Assembly: GCA_020635565.1 (NCBI GenBank)
Contig: JACJZN010000008.1
Location: 186,001 to 250,000 of the forward strand
Length of the DNA: 64,000 nucleotides
Reading direction: 5' to 3'
Source of the DNA: Flavobacteriales bacterium
GTDB taxonomy: Bacteria; Bacteroidota; Bacteroidia; Flavobacteriales_D; Parvicellaceae
Positions 34,761 to 44,257 of the stretch are shown here, one piece after another. A program made the translations under genes and the position numbers. Each line of letters begins with the position of its first letter. The first letter of the stretch is position 1. The notes under the pieces are model-generated. The model ran no database searches. It had not been told where the DNA came from and worked only from the letters and a program-made list of their open reading frames with translations.

Positions 34761-35027
34761 ATGGACGAAATTTCATTTCTTGGCATTTATCTTTCTGAAT
34801 GGGTAGGATATGCCGCGAGTTTAATGGTTGCTCTCTCATTTGTGATGAAAGACATTATCAAGTTAAGAGTCGTGAATATTATAGGTTGTACATTATTCAT
34901 CGTTTATGGATTGTTAATGCCTTCACTCCGAATAGGTTTGCCGATTATAATAACTAATGCAGCTATCGTTTGCGTCAACATTTATTACCTCACAAAAGCA
35001 TCCAAAAAAGAGGTCGCTGCAGAGTAA
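34761..35027 (+). CDS. Small YgjV-like inner membrane protein
   Basis: An 88-residue protein with three hydrophobic helices: LSEWVGYAASLMVALSFVM, LRVVNIIGCTLFIVYGLLM and LPIIITNAAIVCVNIYYL. This is the half-size PQ-loop-like layout of YgjV/IMP1-type proteins (three helices forming a half transporter). A similar small protein is common in this phylum, sometimes misnamed. The ATG at 34761 is preferred over the TTG at 34758. It is the last gene of the TPR/barrel operon. Function unknown. Confidence 0.75.
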   Translation: MDEISFLGIYLSEWVGYAASLMVALSFVMKDIIKLRVVNIIGCTLFIVYGLLMPSLRIGLPIIITNAAIVCVNIYYLTKASKKEVAAE

Positions 35028-35160
35028 AATTCAGTAGCTCAACACTATTTTTTTTCTTACAAAATTATTGGCGTTTAAGATGTGTTAATTATGTTAGCTC
35101 AATGTTAATAAATACTGTCCAAAACGCCTATAAACATTAGAATACCCCCTTTCTAAATGT

Positions 35161-35168
35161 TATCTTTG
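35161..35168 (+). promoter_or_regulatory. -7 element of gyrB
   Basis: TATCTTTG is an exact TAnnTTTG match. It lies within the region that would be coding if gyrB began at the ATG at 35157. Transcription would start near 35175, leaving about 18 bases before the ATG at 35193. No clear -33 TTTG. Confidence 0.6.
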
Positions 35169-35192
35169 TTTGTCTTAGAAAAATGGATAAAA

Positions 35193-37148
35193 ATGAGTGA
35201 AGAAAAAGAGGTAAAAAAGGATTATTCAGCGGATAGTATCCAAGCGCTGGAGGGGATGGAGCACGTTAGGATGCGTCCGTCAATGTATATTGGAGATGTT
35301 GGTCTGAGAGGATTACACCATTTAGTATATGAAGTAGTAGATAACTCGATCGATGAGGCACTGGCAGGTTACTGTGATCACATCGAAGTAAATATGCTTC
35401 CAAATGACGGTATCAAAGTAAAAGATAATGGTCGTGGAATTCCAGTTGCGATTCACAAAAAGGAAGGAGTTTCTGCTCTTGAGGTTGTAATGACCAAGAT
35501 TGGTGCAGGAGGAAAATTTGATAAAGATTCCTACAAGGTATCTGGAGGTTTGCATGGGGTAGGTGTATCCTGTGTGAATGCGTTATCTCATAAGCTGGTA
35601 GCGACTGTGCATAGAGATGGTAAATTCTGGGAACAAGAATATTCTAGAGGTAAGGCTTTGGCTCCTGTTGAAGAAAAAGGAGATTCTGATTACAGAGGTA
35701 CCATTGTTGAATTTTATCCGGATGAGCAAATCTTTGAAGAAAGATTGTATAACTATGATACGCTAGCCTCTCGTATGAGAGAATTAGCTTACCTTAACAA
35801 AGGTATTACCATCGTACTTACAGATGAAAGAGAAAAGGATGAGGAGGGTAATTTCCCTACTGAGACTTTCAAATCAGAACGAGGTTTGGCGGAATTCGTT
35901 GAATTCTTAGATGGAAACAGAGAAAGATTGATCGAGGATGTTATTAGCCTTGAAACAGATAAAACAGGAATTCCTGTGGAAGTAGCTATGGTTTATAACA
36001 CTTCTTATTCTGAGAATATTCATAGCTATGTTAATAATATCAACACGCATGAAGGAGGAACGCACTTGTCTGGATTTAGACGAGGATTAACGAATACATT
36101 AAAGAAATATGCGGATGGTTCAGGGCTATTGGATAAATTGAAGTTTGAGATAAACGGAGATGACTTTAGAGAAGGTTTGACGGCTATTATTTCGGTAAAA
36201 GTTGCAGAACCTCAATTTGAAGGACAGACCAAAACTAAACTTGGAAACAGAGAAGTTTCAGCTCCTGTATCGCAGGCAATTAGTGAAGCTTTAGCTGACT
36301 ATCTGGAAGAACATCCTGCAGATGCTAAGAGAATTGTGGAGAAAGTTATTCTCGCAGCTCAGGCAAGACATGCAGCTCGTAAAGCTCGTGAGATGGTTCA
36401 ACGAAAATCTCCAATGGGAGGTGTTGGACTTCCTGGTAAATTGGCAGATTGTGCATCAAAAGATCCCTCTGAAAGTGAGATTTATCTAGTAGAGGGTGAT
36501 TCTGCAGGTGGAACTGCTAAACAAGGAAGAGATCGTCATTTTCAAGCCATCATGCCATTAAGAGGTAAGATTTTAAATGTTGAAAAGGCGATGCGTCACA
36601 AGATCTTTGATAATGAGGAGATCAAGAATATCTATACTGCTCTTGGAGTAAGGGTTGGTACAGAGGAAGATGCAAATGCACTGAATATGGAGAAATTGAG
36701 GTACCATAAGATCATTATTATGTGTGATGCCGATGTTGATGGTAGCCATATCCAAACTTTGATCATGACTTTCTTCTTTAGATTTATGCGAGAGTTGATT
36801 GAAAATGGTTATCTCTATATAGCCACTCCTCCATTATATTTGGTTAGAAAAGGAAAGAGTGCGGAATATGCATGGTCTGAAAAGGATAGAGATAGATGGA
36901 TACAGGAACTTAAAGGAGCTGGTTCAGAAACTTCTGTACATGTTCAGAGATATAAGGGTCTTGGAGAGATGAATGCTGAACAATTATGGGATACAACCAT
37001 GAGTCCAGAAAACAGAACGCTTCGACAAGTAACTATTGAAAGTGCTACTGAGGCTGATAGAATATTCTCAATGTTGATGGGAGATGAAGTGCCACCACGT
37101 AGAGAATTTATTGAAAGAAATGCAAAATACGCCAATATTGATGCGTAG
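35193..37148 (+). CDS. gyrB: DNA gyrase subunit B
   Basis: The ATPase subunit of DNA gyrase. GHKL motifs: EVVDNSIDEA, DNGRGIP and GGLHGVGVSCVNALS. The TOPRIM domain has EGDSAGGTAKQGRDR and DADVDGSHI; the C-terminal tail domain begins with QRYKGLGEMNAEQLWDTTM. The start at 35193 (MSEEKEV) is chosen because the ATG at 35157 would put the TAnnTTTG box inside the coding sequence, and the extra residues (LSLFVLEKWIK) are not seen in relatives. The protein is about 652 residues, normal for the phylum. ParE is encoded separately at 52397-54247. A bidirectional terminator follows. Confidence 0.93.
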   Translation: MSEEKEVKKDYSADSIQALEGMEHVRMRPSMYIGDVGLRGLHHLVYEVVDNSIDEALAGYCDHIEVNMLPNDGIKVKDNGRGIPVAIHKKEGVSALEVVMTKIGAGGKFDKDSYKVSGGLHGVGVSCVNALSHKLVATVHRDGKFWEQEYSRGKALAPVEEKGDSDYRGTIVEFYPDEQIFEERLYNYDTLASRMRELAYLNKGITIVLTDEREKDEEGNFPTETFKSERGLAEFVEFLDGNRERLIEDVISLETDKTGIPVEVAMVYNTSYSENIHSYVNNINTHEGGTHLSGFRRGLTNTLKKYADGSGLLDKLKFEINGDDFREGLTAIISVKVAEPQFEGQTKTKLGNREVSAPVSQAISEALADYLEEHPADAKRIVEKVILAAQARHAARKAREMVQRKSPMGGVGLPGKLADCASKDPSESEIYLVEGDSAGGTAKQGRDRHFQAIMPLRGKILNVEKAMRHKIFDNEEIKNIYTALGVRVGTEEDANALNMEKLRYHKIIIMCDADVDGSHIQTLIMTFFFRFMRELIENGYLYIATPPLYLVRKGKSAEYAWSEKDRDRWIQELKGAGSETSVHVQRYKGLGEMNAEQLWDTTMSPENRTLRQVTIESATEADRIFSMLMGDEVPPRREFIERNAKYANIDA

Positions 37149-37166
37149 ATTGAATCGAAATTTACG

Positions 37167-37199
37167 AAAAAGGCATCCACGAAGTGGGTGCCTTTTTTT
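37167..37199. terminator. Bidirectional terminator after gyrB
   Basis: A stem of 14 bp with one G-T pair (37167-37180 with 37184-37197) and a GAA loop, flanked by A and T runs. It ends gyrB on + and the histidine kinase gene on -. Confidence 0.85.
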
Positions 37200-38259
37200 A
37201 TTCTCTTATAGCTTTTTGTAGAGTGAATGAGAATGTAGATCCTTCACCTGGTGTACTTCTTACACTGATCATCTGTCCATGCGCTTCTATAATGTGCTTC
37301 ACAATAGCCAATCCGAGCCCAGTACCACCATCATGTCGAGATCTGCTTTTGTCTACTCGGTAAAATCTTTCAAAAAGACGCGGGAGATGATTTTCCTCGA
37401 TTCCTATACCATTATCTGCAACCTCAATTAGGTAGTGATCTTCAAAATCAAAGAATCGAACTTTTACATAGCCACCTTCGTTGCCATAGTTAAGCGCATT
37501 ATTAATCAAGTTTGTCAATACCTGGCCAATTTTATCTCTATCACAGAATACCATTACGGTATCCAGATCATTTGAGTCTAATTTTAGCTTTATTTTCTTT
37601 TCTTTTGCCTTGATCTCAAAACTTTCCAGAATTTCTTCTGCTAAGTCTTTCATGTCAATATTTTTCTTGTTGATTTTGACTCTTTCGGATTCGATCTTTG
37701 TAATGGTGTCAAGATCCTCCAGAATATTCGTCATCCGATCCACGCCCTTGGACGCTCGCTCAAGAAACTTAACGTTTATACTTTCATCTTCTAGACCTCC
37801 TTCAAGAAGGGTTAGGATATAGCCTTGAATACTGAAAATAGGAGTTCGCAACTCGTGTGCAAGGTTACCAATAAATTCTCGTCTGAAGGCTTCTTGTTCT
37901 TTTAATTTGTCGATCTCTTCTCGCTTTGTTTTTACCCATGAAAAAACCTCTTTTTCAGTTTTTTCTAATACGTCATCATCCATATTGATTGGGAAGTCGC
38001 CCTTACTGATTTTGAATGAATGTATCGTTCTGTATAGGACTCTAATTTTGTTTGTGATCAATCTTTCCAATAAAAAGAAAACGATAAAGTAACTGATCGT
38101 TCCAGTTAATATGAAAGTAAGGGCAACTAGTAGGAAACTAAAAGCCCCAAAAATGAACCATGTACCCAGACTAGTAATTAATGTAGCAACTACTGCAACG
38201 ATAAAACTAACGAAGATTGCAAATTGCCTTGGAGTGTTAACCATGTTACAAAGGTACAA
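37198..38259 (-). CDS. Sensor histidine kinase, PhoR-like
   Basis: A membrane sensor kinase. Two hydrophobic segments (about 12-32 and 35-65) anchor it with almost no periplasmic loop. The HisKA dimerisation helix has NLAHELRTP with His at about 135, followed by the ATPase N box (NLINNALNYG), G1 (DNGIGIEE), F box (LFERFYRVDKSRSR) and G2 (GGTGLGLAIV). The short sensor suggests it detects a membrane or cytoplasmic signal, or works with a partner as PhoR does. No response regulator gene is adjacent in this window. The first possible ATG is 38259; MVNTPRQ at 38244 is also possible. Confidence 0.92.
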   Translation of the reverse strand: MYLCNMVNTPRQFAIFVSFIVAVVATLITSLGTWFIFGAFSFLLVALTFILTGTISYFIVFFLLERLITNKIRVLYRTIHSFKISKGDFPINMDDDVLEKTEKEVFSWVKTKREEIDKLKEQEAFRREFIGNLAHELRTPIFSIQGYILTLLEGGLEDESINVKFLERASKGVDRMTNILEDLDTITKIESERVKINKKNIDMKDLAEEILESFEIKAKEKKIKLKLDSNDLDTVMVFCDRDKIGQVLTNLINNALNYGNEGGYVKVRFFDFEDHYLIEVADNGIGIEENHLPRLFERFYRVDKSRSRHDGGTGLGLAIVKHIIEAHGQMISVRSTPGEGSTFSFTLQKAIRE

Positions 38260-38315
38260 ATTGTAAGATTCCTTAATTTATTTTCCTTGTTGTATTTTTA
38301 CCAAAAAAAGGAACG

Positions 38316-39185
38316 ATGATAAAGTACAATCCGAAACTTTGGGTAACACATATATTTCATGTGGCAAAAAGTGATACTCTTCAGATATTATGGAAGGAAA
38401 TGGTTTTGCTGGGAATTCTGACAACTGGTATTACTTATGTAGAAATCACCTATTTTGAAGATATAAAGTTTCTATCAGAGATTATGGGAGTTTACTCGTT
38501 AATCGGATTTGTTCTCTCATTGCTGTTGGTTTTTAGAACGAACACTGCCTATGATCGATGGTGGGAAGGAAGAAAGAAGTGGGGAGAGATGGTCAATAAC
38601 TGCCGTAATTTGGCTGCAAAAGTAGATAGTAATCTCAAAAATACGGATACACGAGAGAAGTTTAAGAATTGGATTATCAACTATCCTTATGTTTTGAAAG
38701 AGCATTTGAGAGAAGGTGTGCAAAGAAATGAAATGATTGGCACTCAAAAAGAGATCGATAGTATCTGTGCTGCTTCACATCCGCCTTCAAAGATTACGTC
38801 TCTAATGTATGAAGAACTCAAAGATCTTAAAGTAGAAGGAAAAATTGGAGAAGGGGAGTATCTTTCGTTTAATGAGAATATTAACGCTTTTTTGGATATT
38901 ACTGGAGCTTGCGAAAGAATCAAGAATACGCCAATACCTTATTCGTATAGTTTGTTTCTGAAGAAGTTTATCTTCATTTATGTCACTACGCTTCCTCTAG
39001 CATTTGTTCCTACATTTGGTTACGGAACCGCCTTGATCGCCATGTTTATCTTCTACGTGCTAGTAAGTATAGAAGTTTTAGCAGAAGAAATAGAGGATCC
39101 TTTTGGAAGAGATGACAATGACCTACCTACGGATGATCTCTGTGAAAAGATCAAAGTAAATGTCGATGACCTTCTAAAAGATTAG
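38316..39185 (+). CDS. Bestrophin-like (UPF0187/RFP-TM) anion channel
   Basis: A 289-residue bestrophin-family protein, which forms a pentameric anion channel in the inner membrane. Hydrophobic helices are at about 28-45, 52-72, 210-228 and 232-252. The first cytoplasmic segment has VFRTNTAYDRWWEGRKKWG, which is the most conserved region of the bacterial family. The acidic segment ending EIEDPFGRDDNDLP is the calcium-clasp-equivalent and is well kept. The gene shares its stop codon region with the convergent PD40 gene (TTAG at 39182-39185). Confidence 0.88.
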   Translation: MIKYNPKLWVTHIFHVAKSDTLQILWKEMVLLGILTTGITYVEITYFEDIKFLSEIMGVYSLIGFVLSLLLVFRTNTAYDRWWEGRKKWGEMVNNCRNLAAKVDSNLKNTDTREKFKNWIINYPYVLKEHLREGVQRNEMIGTQKEIDSICAASHPPSKITSLMYEELKDLKVEGKIGEGEYLSFNENINAFLDITGACERIKNTPIPYSYSLFLKKFIFIYVTTLPLAFVPTFGYGTALIAMFIFYVLVSIEVLAEEIEDPFGRDDNDLPTDDLCEKIKVNVDDLLKD

Positions 39186-40546
39186 TTGTCGAAAATTCCC
39201 ATTTTCGAGATGTCTATCTGAAAGATATCTGCATCTCCTCTAGATTTAATCTGATAGTAAGCTCCTACATAAGCGTATTTACCATCTCTAGAAACAGCTA
39301 TCGTTTTCTCTTCTCTAGTTGTGTTGATCGGAGCTCCCATGTTTACTGGTTTACCCCAGTTGCCAGAACCGTCTTTTTTACAATAATACAGGTCGTAACT
39401 TCCATATCCGTCTGTATGACCATTACTTGAAAAGAACAGGACATTGCCATCAGGATGAATAAAAACACATTTTTCATCTGATGATGTGTTGATTTCAGCC
39501 CCCACATTAACTGGGTCAGTCCATTCTCTTCCATTCTTTTTCATATAATATATGTCAGCCTGACCCTGCCCACCTGGACGTTCACTAACGAAGTAAAGGT
39601 ACTCTCCATCAGCAGTCATACTGGCACTGCTTTCGAAATAAGTTGAGTTCAACTTTTTGTTCATTTTCTCCTTAGCCAACATTTCTTTAGGAGCCCCCCA
39701 TTTTTCTGAAGACGTACTTAGTTTTGAGAAATAGATGTCACCGCTTCTTGTAACTCCATAGATATTTCTATAGATCAAAAGCTCTCCTTCCGGCATAAAG
39801 CTTAAGGCACCGTCATGATACTCCGTATTGATCTTTCCAGGAATAGGTTCTGCTTTGTCCCACTCTTCGAATTCTTCGTTCCATTTACATTGATAAACAT
39901 CAGAGTAATAGAGGTGGTCATAATTGATATCTAATCCACCACCTTTTGTGTCATTACGTCTCGAAGTAAATACTAATGTTTTTCCATCCAAAGAAATGCA
40001 TGGAGCAAATTCGGGATATCCACTATTCACAGAAGATCCTAGATTCTCGATAGTTACATCTGGATTGTCTTCAGCATGGGCTTTGGCATAATCACAGTGT
40101 GCGATATATAGATCCAAATCATACTCAGCAATTTTTTTCTTATTATCTTCAATAGTGGCTCTGAATGCCAAGTATTTCTCTTTGGCATCATCGATTTTTC
40201 CCATTCTGTGTAGAATGTTACCGTACGTGTATAAAATATCTTTATCTACTTCGGGATTGATTTCTATTGCGTCTTCAATATGTTCCAATGCAGCATCAAA
40301 ATTTTTCAGTTGATACTGGCATTCCGCAACTCCATAATGAGCTGGAGCATTTTTCTCATCTACGACTAGGATCTCGCGATAAATATTAAGTGCCCCTCTA
40401 AAGTTATTCTCATAGAATTTAGTTTTTCCTTCAGAAAGTTTATACTGAATCTTCGCTTTATCGATCAAGTTTTTTGTAGTATCAACCTGCGCATTGGTCA
40501 AGCCAATGATACTGATTAAAATGAGAAGTAGTCCAATTCTCTTCAT
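39182..40546 (-). CDS. Exported TPR and PD40 (WD40-like) beta-propeller protein
   Basis: The N-terminus is a signal peptide (about 1-19, ending TNAQ). Residues about 30-140 are TPR repeats (FRGALNIYREILVVDEKNAPAHYGVAECQ, DAALEHIEDAIEINPE), followed by a PD40 propeller (about 155-450; repeats with TLVFTSRRND, YLYFVSERPGGQGQADIYYM, LFFSSNGHTDGYGSYDLYY). This combination is found in outer-membrane complex proteins of Bacteroidota such as the T9SS protein PorE, but here there is no OmpA-like peptidoglycan-binding domain and no lipobox. A full consensus promoter precedes it (40564-40594). Confidence 0.88.
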   Translation of the reverse strand: MKRIGLLLILISIIGLTNAQVDTTKNLIDKAKIQYKLSEGKTKFYENNFRGALNIYREILVVDEKNAPAHYGVAECQYQLKNFDAALEHIEDAIEINPEVDKDILYTYGNILHRMGKIDDAKEKYLAFRATIEDNKKKIAEYDLDLYIAHCDYAKAHAEDNPDVTIENLGSSVNSGYPEFAPCISLDGKTLVFTSRRNDTKGGGLDINYDHLYYSDVYQCKWNEEFEEWDKAEPIPGKINTEYHDGALSFMPEGELLIYRNIYGVTRSGDIYFSKLSTSSEKWGAPKEMLAKEKMNKKLNSTYFESSASMTADGEYLYFVSERPGGQGQADIYYMKKNGREWTDPVNVGAEINTSSDEKCVFIHPDGNVLFFSSNGHTDGYGSYDLYYCKKDGSGNWGKPVNMGAPINTTREEKTIAVSRDGKYAYVGAYYQIKSRGDADIFQIDISKMGIFDN

Positions 40547-40563
40547 AGTGTGTTTACTTTATT

Positions 40564-40594
40564 CAAAAATAGTTATTCCAATTGTCAAATCAAA
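40564..40594 (-). promoter_or_regulatory. Promoter of the TPR-PD40 gene
   Basis: On the minus strand TTTG (40591-40594) is followed after exactly 19 bases by TATTTTTG (40564-40571). This is a perfect Bacteroidota promoter. Transcription would start near 40558, about 12 bases before the ATG. Confidence 0.8.
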
Positions 40595-40631
40595 AAGAAA
40601 GTTTTCTGTTTAGATGGGTAAAAGGCAAGTA

Positions 40632-41678
40632 TTATTCCACAATTTCATCATCTGAATCTTCATTTTGATTTTCAGGATGTTCCAAAGTATCTTCATTATA
40701 TTCTTCAATTCCCTCTGTTTGAGATACTTCGTTGGAAGTTGTGACGGTTTCTTGGTCCAATTTTTCTTCATCCTTAATTGCAAAAGGATTCTTTTTAAGA
40801 TCTACGATCTGGTGCACCCCAAGTGTTGCAGCCACCATCGTTACGATAGGTATCATGGCTAGAATAATAGATGCAATAATTACCAAAACAAGTAAATATC
40901 CTCCAGAAATCTGCTCTCTCAGAACCAGAAGATAATTATTGCTATAAACAAAAATTAAGGTAAATATACTTCCTAATGCCACAGCAAACCCCTTGTGTTT
41001 TCTGACAAACTTCACACTATCTTTAATGTCCATTCTCATGCGTTCCATCAGATAATCGATGAAACCGAAGCCATAATAATAAAAGGCGACTAACATAGCG
41101 ATCATACCCGTAAAAAATCCATCGATGAAATTGACTTTGTTCATTTGCAACCAATTGATTACAGTATTTGAGGGAGGAAATGAATCAAGTTCTCTCGGAC
41201 TAATCCCAATGAGTCTGGTAATTCCGTAGTAAATAATGATCAAACCATAAACGATGGCTAGCTCCCAGATCATATTTCTTATAGCTAGATTAAGTGCACG
41301 TTTTATATCCTTAATAAGTTGCTTCAGATTGAACTTGTACTTGTTTCCTGTTAATATTCGTTCGACTCTTTCTGAGACAACTGAAAGAACTGGTGAAAGA
41401 ATTAGAATGAGGATATATCTCATAAATGAGAGCATTGCTACTGCAAGTAGCGCATAGACTGATCTTAAGAAGAGAAACCAGATCTTTTGCACCAATCCCA
41501 TATCATCCGTTGTAACCGTTTCTGTTTTTAGTTCCTGAAATACAAATCCTAAATAATAGATACCTAAGAAAAGAAGTACAGGAAATATAAAATAATACCA
41601 TAGCCTATGAGTTTTAATAAATTTAAAGGCCTCAACGTATGATACGTAACCCAACTTCAGGTCTTTGATAAATTTCAT
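40632..41678 (-). CDS. EI24/CysZ-like inner membrane protein
   Basis: The 348-residue protein has about six hydrophobic helices (first at about 26-48, then LLAVAMLSFMRYILILILSPVLSVVSE, the YGLIIIYYG segment, and two near 240 and 265). The second helix motif matches the EI24 family, which includes the sulfate transporter CysZ and eukaryotic etoposide-induced 2.4. The C-terminal 50 residues are highly acidic (EDTLEHPENQNEDSDDEIVE). In this phylum the substrate is not known; sulfate is possible only by family. It is divergent from purB, and both carry a mirrored -7 box. Confidence 0.75.
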   Translation of the reverse strand: MKFIKDLKLGYVSYVEAFKFIKTHRLWYYFIFPVLLFLGIYYLGFVFQELKTETVTTDDMGLVQKIWFLFLRSVYALLAVAMLSFMRYILILILSPVLSVVSERVERILTGNKYKFNLKQLIKDIKRALNLAIRNMIWELAIVYGLIIIYYGITRLIGISPRELDSFPPSNTVINWLQMNKVNFIDGFFTGMIAMLVAFYYYGFGFIDYLMERMRMDIKDSVKFVRKHKGFAVALGSIFTLIFVYSNNYLLVLREQISGGYLLVLVIIASIILAMIPIVTMVAATLGVHQIVDLKKNPFAIKDEEKLDQETVTTSNEVSQTEGIEEYNEDTLEHPENQNEDSDDEIVE

Positions 41679-41700
41679 CCGGTAGAATTTTTATAGGATT

Positions 41701-41708
41701 CAAAAATA
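41701..41708 (-). promoter_or_regulatory. -7 element of the EI24-type gene
   Basis: Reads TATTTTTG on the minus strand, an exact TAnnTTTG. Start expected near 41695, about 17 bases before the ATG at 41678. It lies 20 bases from the mirrored purB box. Confidence 0.55.
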
Positions 41709-41728
41709 GCAAATCCTCAATTAATTCT

Positions 41729-41736
41729 TATTTTTG
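41729..41736 (+). promoter_or_regulatory. -7 element of purB
   Basis: Exact TAnnTTTG (TATTTTTG). Start expected near 41743, about 14 bases before the ATG. No TTTG is seen at the -33 position, which instead overlaps the divergent -7 box. Confidence 0.55.
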
Positions 41737-41756
41737 ACCGCTTAATTTATAAGCGT

Positions 41757-43118
41757 ATGTCTCAAACTATTTTCCCATTAAGAGCGGTTAGTCCTATAGA
41801 CGGAAGGTACCAAAGTAAATGTGCAGAATTGAGTGACTATTTCTCGGAAGAGGCTCTAATGAAATATAGAGTTCTGGTAGAAATTGAATACTTTATTGCT
41901 TTGTGCGAATTACCATTACCCCAACTTAAGGAATTCGATCATTCATTGTTTGGTGAATTGAAACTTATTTATCATAATTTCTCCAGCGATGATGCGCTCA
42001 GAATCAAAGAAATAGAGAAGACAACGAATCATGATGTGAAGGCGGTCGAGTACTTCATTAAAGAAAAGATGGATGAGTTGAATATTGGAGATAGTAAGGA
42101 GTTTATTCACTTTGGTTTGACCTCTCAGGATATCAATAATACTGCAGTTCCAAGGTCATTGAAAGATGCAGTTAATGAGGTATATCTTCCTAAGATTGAT
42201 AAGATCATTTCAATGATGAATGGGTTTGCAAACGAATGGAAGAATATTTCTATGTTGGCAAAGACACATGGGCAACCGGCATCTCCAACCAAGCTGGGAA
42301 AAGAGTTTAAAGTTTTTGCGGAAAGACTGGAAGTACAGGTAGCTCAGTTGAAGCAAATTCCCTATTCGAGTAAGTTTGGGGGAGCAACTGGTAACTTCAA
42401 TGCGCATCATGTGGCTTATCCTGAAATTAATTGGGTAGATTTTGCAAATAAATTTTTGAAAGAAAAACTTTATGTAGATCGTTCACAGACTACCACGCAA
42501 ATTGAACATTACGATAATTTGGCGGCTCTTTTTGATGCTATGAAAAGAATTAATACCATTTTGATCGATTTTAATAGGGATATGTGGACGTATATTTCTA
42601 TGGAATATTTCAAACAACGGATTAAGGAAGGTGAAGTTGGATCATCTGCAATGCCACACAAAGTAAATCCAATCGATTTTGAGAACAGTGAAGGGAATCT
42701 AGGTATAGCTAATGCGGTTCTGGAGCATCTAGCTTCAAAATTACCAATCTCTCGTTTACAAAGAGATCTAACGGATAGTACCGTGCTAAGAAATGTGGGT
42801 GTGCCGTTTGGACATATACTGATCGCTTTAGCTTCTTTGGAAAAAGGTTTGGGAAAAATTTTGTTGAATGAATCCCAATTTAAAGCAGATCTTGAAAGTA
42901 ACTGGGCTGTTGTTGCGGAAGCAATTCAAACGGTGTTGAGAAGAGAAGGATATCCAAAACCTTATGAAGCACTAAAGGCTTTGACCAGAACAAATGAAGA
43001 GATCAATGCCAAGAGCATTTCGAATTTTATTGATACGTTGAATGTTTCAACTGACATAAAGGAAGAATTGAAGAAGATTTCACCACACAATTATACTGGA
43101 GTAGACCTCGTAGGGTAG
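41757..43118 (+). CDS. purB: Adenylosuccinate lyase
   Basis: A 453-residue cytoplasmic enzyme of purine synthesis. It cleaves fumarate from SAICAR and from adenylosuccinate. The fumarase/aspartase signature is GSSAMPHKVNPIDFENSEGN (about 300-320), containing the catalytic Ser. The other catalytic residue, His, lies in AKTHGQPASPT. Y-R-D and T-S-Q-D regions are also in place (HFGLTSQDINNTA). Normal length. The membrane protein gene follows by one base. Confidence 0.95.
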   Translation: MSQTIFPLRAVSPIDGRYQSKCAELSDYFSEEALMKYRVLVEIEYFIALCELPLPQLKEFDHSLFGELKLIYHNFSSDDALRIKEIEKTTNHDVKAVEYFIKEKMDELNIGDSKEFIHFGLTSQDINNTAVPRSLKDAVNEVYLPKIDKIISMMNGFANEWKNISMLAKTHGQPASPTKLGKEFKVFAERLEVQVAQLKQIPYSSKFGGATGNFNAHHVAYPEINWVDFANKFLKEKLYVDRSQTTTQIEHYDNLAALFDAMKRINTILIDFNRDMWTYISMEYFKQRIKEGEVGSSAMPHKVNPIDFENSEGNLGIANAVLEHLASKLPISRLQRDLTDSTVLRNVGVPFGHILIALASLEKGLGKILLNESQFKADLESNWAVVAEAIQTVLRREGYPKPYEALKALTRTNEEINAKSISNFIDTLNVSTDIKEELKKISPHNYTGVDLVG

Positions 43119-43119
43119 T

Positions 43120-44232
43120 ATGAACTCAAAGAATCCGCTGGAACGATATCTCTACAAAAAGATCATCAATAATCCGAATGGAGGAGCAGGTGATCGAGAA
43201 GCACATGTTCTTACGGCAGAAGAATCCGACAGGCTTAGGAAAATTCAAATACGTTCCATGTTCAGAGCGGCACTTGCTGGAGCTCTGGGGGTTGTAGCAT
43301 TATATGTCCCGCACTATGCTTATGGAACGGCTCTTTTTCCGATATCCTCAATGACACTTCCTTTCATGAGTGATCCAATAGAGGTAGAGGTTACCTTCTT
43401 ATTGTATAGTTTTATATTGGTGGTGATAGAGATCGCATACTTGACGTATAATAATATTCATACGGTAAAGGACATTGCGCATGCATGTAATTATCCTTTG
43501 CCTGACGACCCGTTTTTTGAAACAAATGTTGAATCACTTGTAGCGGTTGGATTAGAGAGAAATATCAAGTCTCAAAGCCAGATAGGTATTAATCCGTTTG
43601 CAGGCCTAAGTAAATGGCAGGTAATGATGTTCACCATTATCAACCTTATGAAAGCTGCAATGACGAATTTCTTGTTTAAGTTATTGATCAAAAGGGCTTT
43701 GGGTAGATATGCTTTTCGATTGTTGGTAGATCTTGCTGGAATTCCAATTTACGCTTTCTGGAATGCATATGCGGCAAGAACGGTCATCAAAGAAACAAGG
43801 GTAAGGATCATGGCGAATCCAATCATTAAGGATTTTTCAAAGAAACTTTACCAAGAACAGTGGGACAATCCTGAGTTTGTTAAAGAATTGTATTATATGC
43901 TCGATTTTGTAGCCATAACGAAACGAAAATTTCATGGTAATCACTATATGCTGGCGTTGGTTATTTTACAAGAATTTGGGATTAAACCAGATACAGATCA
44001 TGAATACGATGATGAGTTTTTAGATAGAATGGAAAAAGCTAGTCCCAAAACTATCGAAGGATTTAGCAAGATCAACTTGTTAGGAATGGCATTAGATGGT
44101 GTAATATCTAAAAAAGAGGAGTTGTTGATCTATACATGGCGTAAGAAAGGGATTTATAACTACACTACTGAACAAACCAAAGAAGCTACAAGAGAGTTTT
44201 TTGAAGGTCAAGGAACCATCAGCTTAGTTTAA
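43120..44232 (+). CDS. Unknown integral membrane protein (370 residues)
   Basis: I do not recognise a characterised family. Two hydrophobic helices are near 45-70 and 95-115, and a further hydrophobic region lies at about 175-225 (VMMFTIINLMKAAMTNFLFKLL, GIPIYAFWNAYAARTVI). The C-terminal 130 residues are soluble and helical and contain the HDHEYDDEFLDRMEKA segment, rather like the tail of a regulatory domain. The gene begins one base after the purB stop, so the two are likely to be cotranscribed. Similar proteins occur widely in Bacteroidota and spirochaetes with no known role. Confidence 0.65.
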   Translation: MNSKNPLERYLYKKIINNPNGGAGDREAHVLTAEESDRLRKIQIRSMFRAALAGALGVVALYVPHYAYGTALFPISSMTLPFMSDPIEVEVTFLLYSFILVVIEIAYLTYNNIHTVKDIAHACNYPLPDDPFFETNVESLVAVGLERNIKSQSQIGINPFAGLSKWQVMMFTIINLMKAAMTNFLFKLLIKRALGRYAFRLLVDLAGIPIYAFWNAYAARTVIKETRVRIMANPIIKDFSKKLYQEQWDNPEFVKELYYMLDFVAITKRKFHGNHYMLALVILQEFGIKPDTDHEYDDEFLDRMEKASPKTIEGFSKINLLGMALDGVISKKEELLIYTWRKKGIYNYTTEQTKEATREFFEGQGTISLV

Positions 44233-44257
44233 CAAATTAATCATAGACAATCAAATG

